Assembly: GCA_004375785.1 (NCBI GenBank)
Contig: SOKM01000170.1
Location: 1-14,738 of the forward strand
Direction: 5' to 3'
Source of the DNA: Candidatus Cloacimonadota bacterium
Lineage (GTDB): Bacteria; Hydrothermota; E44-bin80
DNA length: 14,738 nt
In this document: positions 11,960-14,738 of the stretch, piece after piece
Layout of the letters: the number at the start of each line of letters is the position of its first letter
Numbering within the stretch: position 1 is the first letter of the stretch
Notes under the pieces: generated by a model
Database searches by the model: none
The model's input: only the letters and a program-made list of their open reading frames with translations
Told to the model about the DNA's origin: nothing
Program-made: the position numbers and the translations under genes

Positions 11960-13636
11960 GTGTCAGAAAAAATCATCGTTCTTTCCAGAGAGGTGAGGGA
12001 AAAGATAAGGGCTGGTGAGGTTGTGGAAAGGCCCGCCTCTGTTGTTAAAGAACTTATCGAGAATTCAATAGATGCAGGGAGTAAAAGCATAATATGTGAA
12101 GTTGAAAGAGGTGGATTGGAAAGAATAAAGGTTACTGATAATGGTATTGGTATGAATCCTCTCGACCTCGAGCTTTCACTTAAGAGGTATGCAACAAGTA
12201 AGATTAAGCACATTAGTGACATTTCTCAGATAGAGACACTGGGATTCAGGGGAGAGGCAATTCCAAGTATAAGGGCAGTTTCTGAAATGGTTGTCGAATC
12301 AAGAGCAGAAGGCGCAGACACGGGATTTTTAATCAGGGCGCAAGGTGAAGAAATCATTGAGAAGAGACCGCAGCCGAGAAAGGGTGGGACAGCAGTTGAT
12401 GTCAGGAGACTTTTTTTTAATACACCCGCCAGAAGAAAATTTCTTAAATCTGAATCTATTGAGTTCAGACATATAAAAAGAGTATTTATAGCGCTAGCAA
12501 TTGAGAATAGAGATATTCAATTTACTCTTTTTAATAATGGTTCTTTGAATCTTGAAATACCCCCTGCAAGCGACATAAAAGAGAGGCTTGAGCATATTCA
12601 TGAGGGTGATGCAGTTCATAGCCTGCTCTCTTTTTCAAAAAAGAATGATAGGATAAAAATTGGGGGAGTTGTTTCAAAACCTGAGAAAGCACACCCCGGA
12701 AGGGATTTTCAATTTATTTTCGTCAACAAAAGATGGATAAACAGTAACCTCATAAGACAGGCAATTTATAAGGCTTATGGGAACAGCCTATGGGGAAAAC
12801 ATCCCGTTTTTGTAATAGAAATATTTCTATCCGGAACTGAAATAGATATTAATGTTCATCCTACGAAAAAGGAAGTGAAATTCAGTAATGGAAACGAGAT
12901 ATTCGAGGCTGTTTACTCCGCTGTAAAGAATGTATTGACCAGCAAGGAGCAATTGCCAGAGCTTGGACAAAGCAAGGTTTTCTTATTCAAAGAAGAGAAA
13001 AACCGATATGGGGAGCAGATAGAGCAAACACTTCTACCTATTGAGAAAGCTGAAGAAAGATTTTATAAGGATGAGAAAATTATACCAAAAGGATTCTGGC
13101 AACTTCATAATTCTTACATCTTTGCCTCGACAAAAACGGGGTTTATGATTGTTGACCAGCATGCTGCACATGAAAGAATTATATTTGATAGAATAATAAG
13201 AAGGAAGGAAGCGATACCACCTCAAATGCTTCTTTTTCCAACAAGTGTAGAGCTGACCATTCAAGAGGAGGAATTTCTTGAGGGGAATATAGAGAACCTC
13301 TATGAGCTGGGATTCAGGATCAAAAAATTCAGTGGGAGAACAATCATCGTAGAGGGTATACCTCCGTTTATGAAAAAAATAGATGAGGGAGTGATTCATG
13401 AACTTTTTCAAACAATGATAGAAAACATAAGCGGAAAGGAGATTTTTAATGAGATAGCAAAACAGGTTGCCTGCAAATCTGCAATGAAAGCAGGTGAAGA
13501 ATTGAAGCAGGAGGAAATGAACAGGCTGTTTGACAATCTTTTCGCAACAGATGACCCTTACACCTGTCCTCATGGAAGACCCACAATGCTCAAATTCTCA
13601 CTTGATGAACTTGAAAAGAAATTCAAGAGAAGATAG
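11960..13636 (+). CDS. mutL: DNA mismatch repair protein MutL (endonuclease type)
   Basis: Matchmaker protein of mismatch repair. The N-terminal GHKL ATPase shows RAGEVVERPASVVKELIENS (17-36, Glu31 and Asn35), DNGIGM (60-65), ATSKI (78-82), GFRGEA (95-100) and NTPARRKFL (154-162). The C-terminal domain carries the latent endonuclease motifs: DQHAAHE (399-405), ACKSA (504-508) and CPHGRP (536-541), with the final Glu of DQHA(x)2E(x)4E replaced by Asp410. The 558-residue length is normal for a linker-poor MutL. The GTG is the first possible start after the EAL stop, which is an in-frame TAA at 11945; no Shine-Dalgarno sequence is visible, so expression probably depends on re-initiation. mutS is not in the window. 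Confidence 0.96.
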   Translation: MSEKIIVLSREVREKIRAGEVVERPASVVKELIENSIDAGSKSIICEVERGGLERIKVTDNGIGMNPLDLELSLKRYATSKIKHISDISQIETLGFRGEAIPSIRAVSEMVVESRAEGADTGFLIRAQGEEIIEKRPQPRKGGTAVDVRRLFFNTPARRKFLKSESIEFRHIKRVFIALAIENRDIQFTLFNNGSLNLEIPPASDIKERLEHIHEGDAVHSLLSFSKKNDRIKIGGVVSKPEKAHPGRDFQFIFVNKRWINSNLIRQAIYKAYGNSLWGKHPVFVIEIFLSGTEIDINVHPTKKEVKFSNGNEIFEAVYSAVKNVLTSKEQLPELGQSKVFLFKEEKNRYGEQIEQTLLPIEKAEERFYKDEKIIPKGFWQLHNSYIFASTKTGFMIVDQHAAHERIIFDRIIRRKEAIPPQMLLFPTSVELTIQEEEFLEGNIENLYELGFRIKKFSGRTIIVEGIPPFMKKIDEGVIHELFQTMIENISGKEIFNEIAKQVACKSAMKAGEELKQEEMNRLFDNLFATDDPYTCPHGRPTMLKFSLDELEKKFKRR

Positions 13637-13643
13637 AGATAAG

Positions 13644-13685
13644 AAAAAGTAAAAAGTAAAAAGTGAAAAGGAAAAAGTGAAAAAA
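13644..13685 (+). repeat. 7-nt array after mutL, unit AAAAAGT
   Basis: Six 7-nt units: AAAAAGT three times, GAAAAGG, AAAAAGT, GAAAAAA. It begins 8 bp after the mutL stop (13636). It belongs to the ARRNAGT-like family also seen at 7804-7824, 7908-7935 and 14637-14664, all in the same strand. The remainder of the 96-bp gap is A-rich, with the GGAGG of the next gene at 13724-13728. Confidence 0.8.
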
Positions 13686-13732
13686 ACACCACGACAAAGA
13701 CAAATAATCAATAACCAAAAAATGGAGGATTA

Positions 13733-14632
13733 ATGATTAGAACCAATAAAAATAAGGTCGTTATGATATCTGTTCAGGGAAAGGTTGCGGATCCCTGTAA
13801 ACGTGCGGGTTCACATAATGTTGATAGTAATGGTGTTCCTTTTCTTCTTCCCGGAACAGGTGGAATAACATACAATGTAAAGGTAGGTGACCCTGCTTTT
13901 GGCTGGGCAGGAGACCATATTGAACCAGGTGTTTCCACAATCCTGAATGAGGAAAAAAGGTATGACCCACCAACAAGGGGTTATAATTTCTATGCCTGCG
14001 TGGGAAATGAAGCGGTTATTATCACAGGTGATGCTAAACGAACGAAAGGTGTTGTGACCGGGCATCACGGTGGTATAGAGCATGTTTTGATAGATTTTCC
14101 AGATAAGGCACTAAAAAAAATGACGATTGATGATAAAATTCTAATAAAAGGTTATGGACAGGGTTTTAAATTGCTCGATTATCCTGATATACATCTCTTT
14201 AATCTTGCCCCCAATCTTTTCTTCAAGATGGGAATAACTGAAAGCAGAAAAAAAGGGACAATCAGGGTTCCTGTCGCCCATATTGTTCCTGGTAAACTTA
14301 TGGGGTCTGGTGTAGGCTCTACATCAATGGGAACAGGCGATTATGATATAATGACAACAGATGAGGCTTTAATTAAGAAACTCGGACTTGATAGGTTGCG
14401 TTTCGGAGATTTTGTTGCTATTGCTGACCATGACAATGTTTATGGGAGGAGTTACAGAAAAGGTGCAGTTACAATTGGCATTGTGATTCACTCAGACTGC
14501 AGGTTTGCTGGACATGGACCGGGCGTTACAACACTCATAGCATCGTCAAAATCTCTCATAGAACCTATTATAAGAAAGTCAGCGAACATTGCTGATATAA
14601 TGCGGATAGGAAAGAGAAGAGCCGGGAAATAA
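13733..14632 (+). CDS. DUF4438 domain protein, function unknown
   Basis: A 299-residue cytoplasmic protein that I recognise as DUF4438 from its N-terminal half: VPFLLPGTGGITYNV (36-50), GDPAFGWAGDHIEPGVS (52-68), GYNFYACVGNEAVIITGDA (83-101), and a glycine-rich segment TGHHGGIEHVLIDFP (108-122). Later conserved-looking pieces are GSGVGSTSMGTGDYDIMT (191-208) and GDFVAIADHDNVYGRSY (225-241). Many Gly, His and Asp residues suggest metal or ligand binding, but no activity is established to my knowledge. No signal peptide or membrane segment is seen. The ATG has GGAGG at 13724-13728, only four bases upstream. An array separates it from mutL, so it may be transcribed independently. Confidence 0.8.
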   Translation: MIRTNKNKVVMISVQGKVADPCKRAGSHNVDSNGVPFLLPGTGGITYNVKVGDPAFGWAGDHIEPGVSTILNEEKRYDPPTRGYNFYACVGNEAVIITGDAKRTKGVVTGHHGGIEHVLIDFPDKALKKMTIDDKILIKGYGQGFKLLDYPDIHLFNLAPNLFFKMGITESRKKGTIRVPVAHIVPGKLMGSGVGSTSMGTGDYDIMTTDEALIKKLGLDRLRFGDFVAIADHDNVYGRSYRKGAVTIGIVIHSDCRFAGHGPGVTTLIASSKSLIEPIIRKSANIADIMRIGKRRAGK

Positions 14633-14636
14633 TAGC

Positions 14637-14664
14637 AGGCAGTAAAAAGTAAGGAGTAAGCAGA
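14637..14664 (+). repeat. 7-nt array after the DUF4438 gene
   Basis: Units AGGCAGT, AAAAAGT, AAGGAGT, AAGCAGA follow the stop codon by 4 bp, in the same family and strand as the arrays after the OmpA-like gene and mutL. A purine stretch, GTGAAGAGAGAGAAG at 14669-14683, resembles GTGAAGAGAGAAGAG at 7890-7904. Confidence 0.75.
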
Positions 14665-14709
14665 CGAGTGAAGAGAGAGAAGCTGGAGAAGAGGGAAAAG
14701 GGAAGCGCT

Positions 14710-14723
14710 CCAATCCCTGTTGA
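14710..14723 (+). repeat. Dispersed word CCAATCCCTGTTGA
   Basis: The 12-nt core AATCCCTGTTGA also occurs at 224-235, and a near copy in reverse orientation (TTCACAGGGATTGG) occurs at 155-168, so both ends of the window carry the same element type. The sequence ends 15 bp later, so a partner arm cannot be judged. Confidence 0.5.
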
Positions 14724-14738
14724 GAGCATCGCAGAGCT

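Noticed and set aside
13034..13573. 179-codon ORF on the minus strand
   Set aside because: It lies entirely within mutL, antisense, is rich in Cys, Phe and Leu and has no recognisable motif; the + strand carries conserved MutL endonuclease motifs there.

Overview
The window is 14.7 kb of AT-rich bacterial chromosome. All recognisable genes lie on the + strand and are full length, except possibly a tiny remnant at the left edge. An MCE/Mla lipid-transport cassette (mlaE, mlaF, mlaD) and an OmpA/MotB-type peptidoglycan-binding protein point to a diderm cell envelope. The style of the intergenic DNA (strand-biased micro-iterations plus many small REP-like palindromes) suggests an uncultivated candidate phylum, perhaps WOR-3-like. 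That placement is a low-confidence impression; gene content alone does not fix it.

Layout, left to right. 1-275: leader of dnaB, holding two palindromic elements and a 22-codon ORF that may be a remnant of rplI. 276-3926: dnaB, mlaE, mlaF and mlaD in one tightly overlapped unit (overlaps of 4, 1 and 1 bp). 3927-4391: 465 bp without a gene, built from 7-, 8- and 9-nt iterated arrays. 4392-6947: radA, a PIN/TRAM gene (yacL-like) and ispF, which resembles the Firmicutes radA-disA-yacL-ispD-ispF order with disA and ispD missing; an inverted pair of REP palindromes lies between the PIN/TRAM gene and ispF. 7097-7819: OmpA/MotB-like envelope protein whose 3' end runs into another array. 7820-8209: arrays again, followed by a 133-bp element with terminal inverted repeats that sits in the TTTA loop of a REP palindrome and is flanked by a TTTA duplication. 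8210-8668: DUF523 (TudS-like). 8721-13636: a consensus-like sigma-70 promoter, an 18-codon leader ORF, a membrane histidine kinase, a single-domain response regulator, a degenerate-GGDEF/EAL protein and mutL, probably one operon. 13733-14632: DUF4438 protein. The last 106 bp hold another 7-nt array and a dispersed sequence word also found upstream of dnaB.

Functionally the window mixes housekeeping genes (replicative helicase, recombination factor, mismatch repair, isoprenoid synthesis) with envelope maintenance (Mla, OmpA-like) and a signalling cassette (kinase, receiver, c-di-GMP phosphodiesterase).

The least ordinary content is between the genes. Short-period arrays of related units recur downstream of several genes, always in the same strand, and in two gaps the module types appear in the same order. 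REP-like hairpins share a GTAG-type frame but carry different stems. No CRISPR array, tRNA, rRNA, intein or complete transposase gene was seen.
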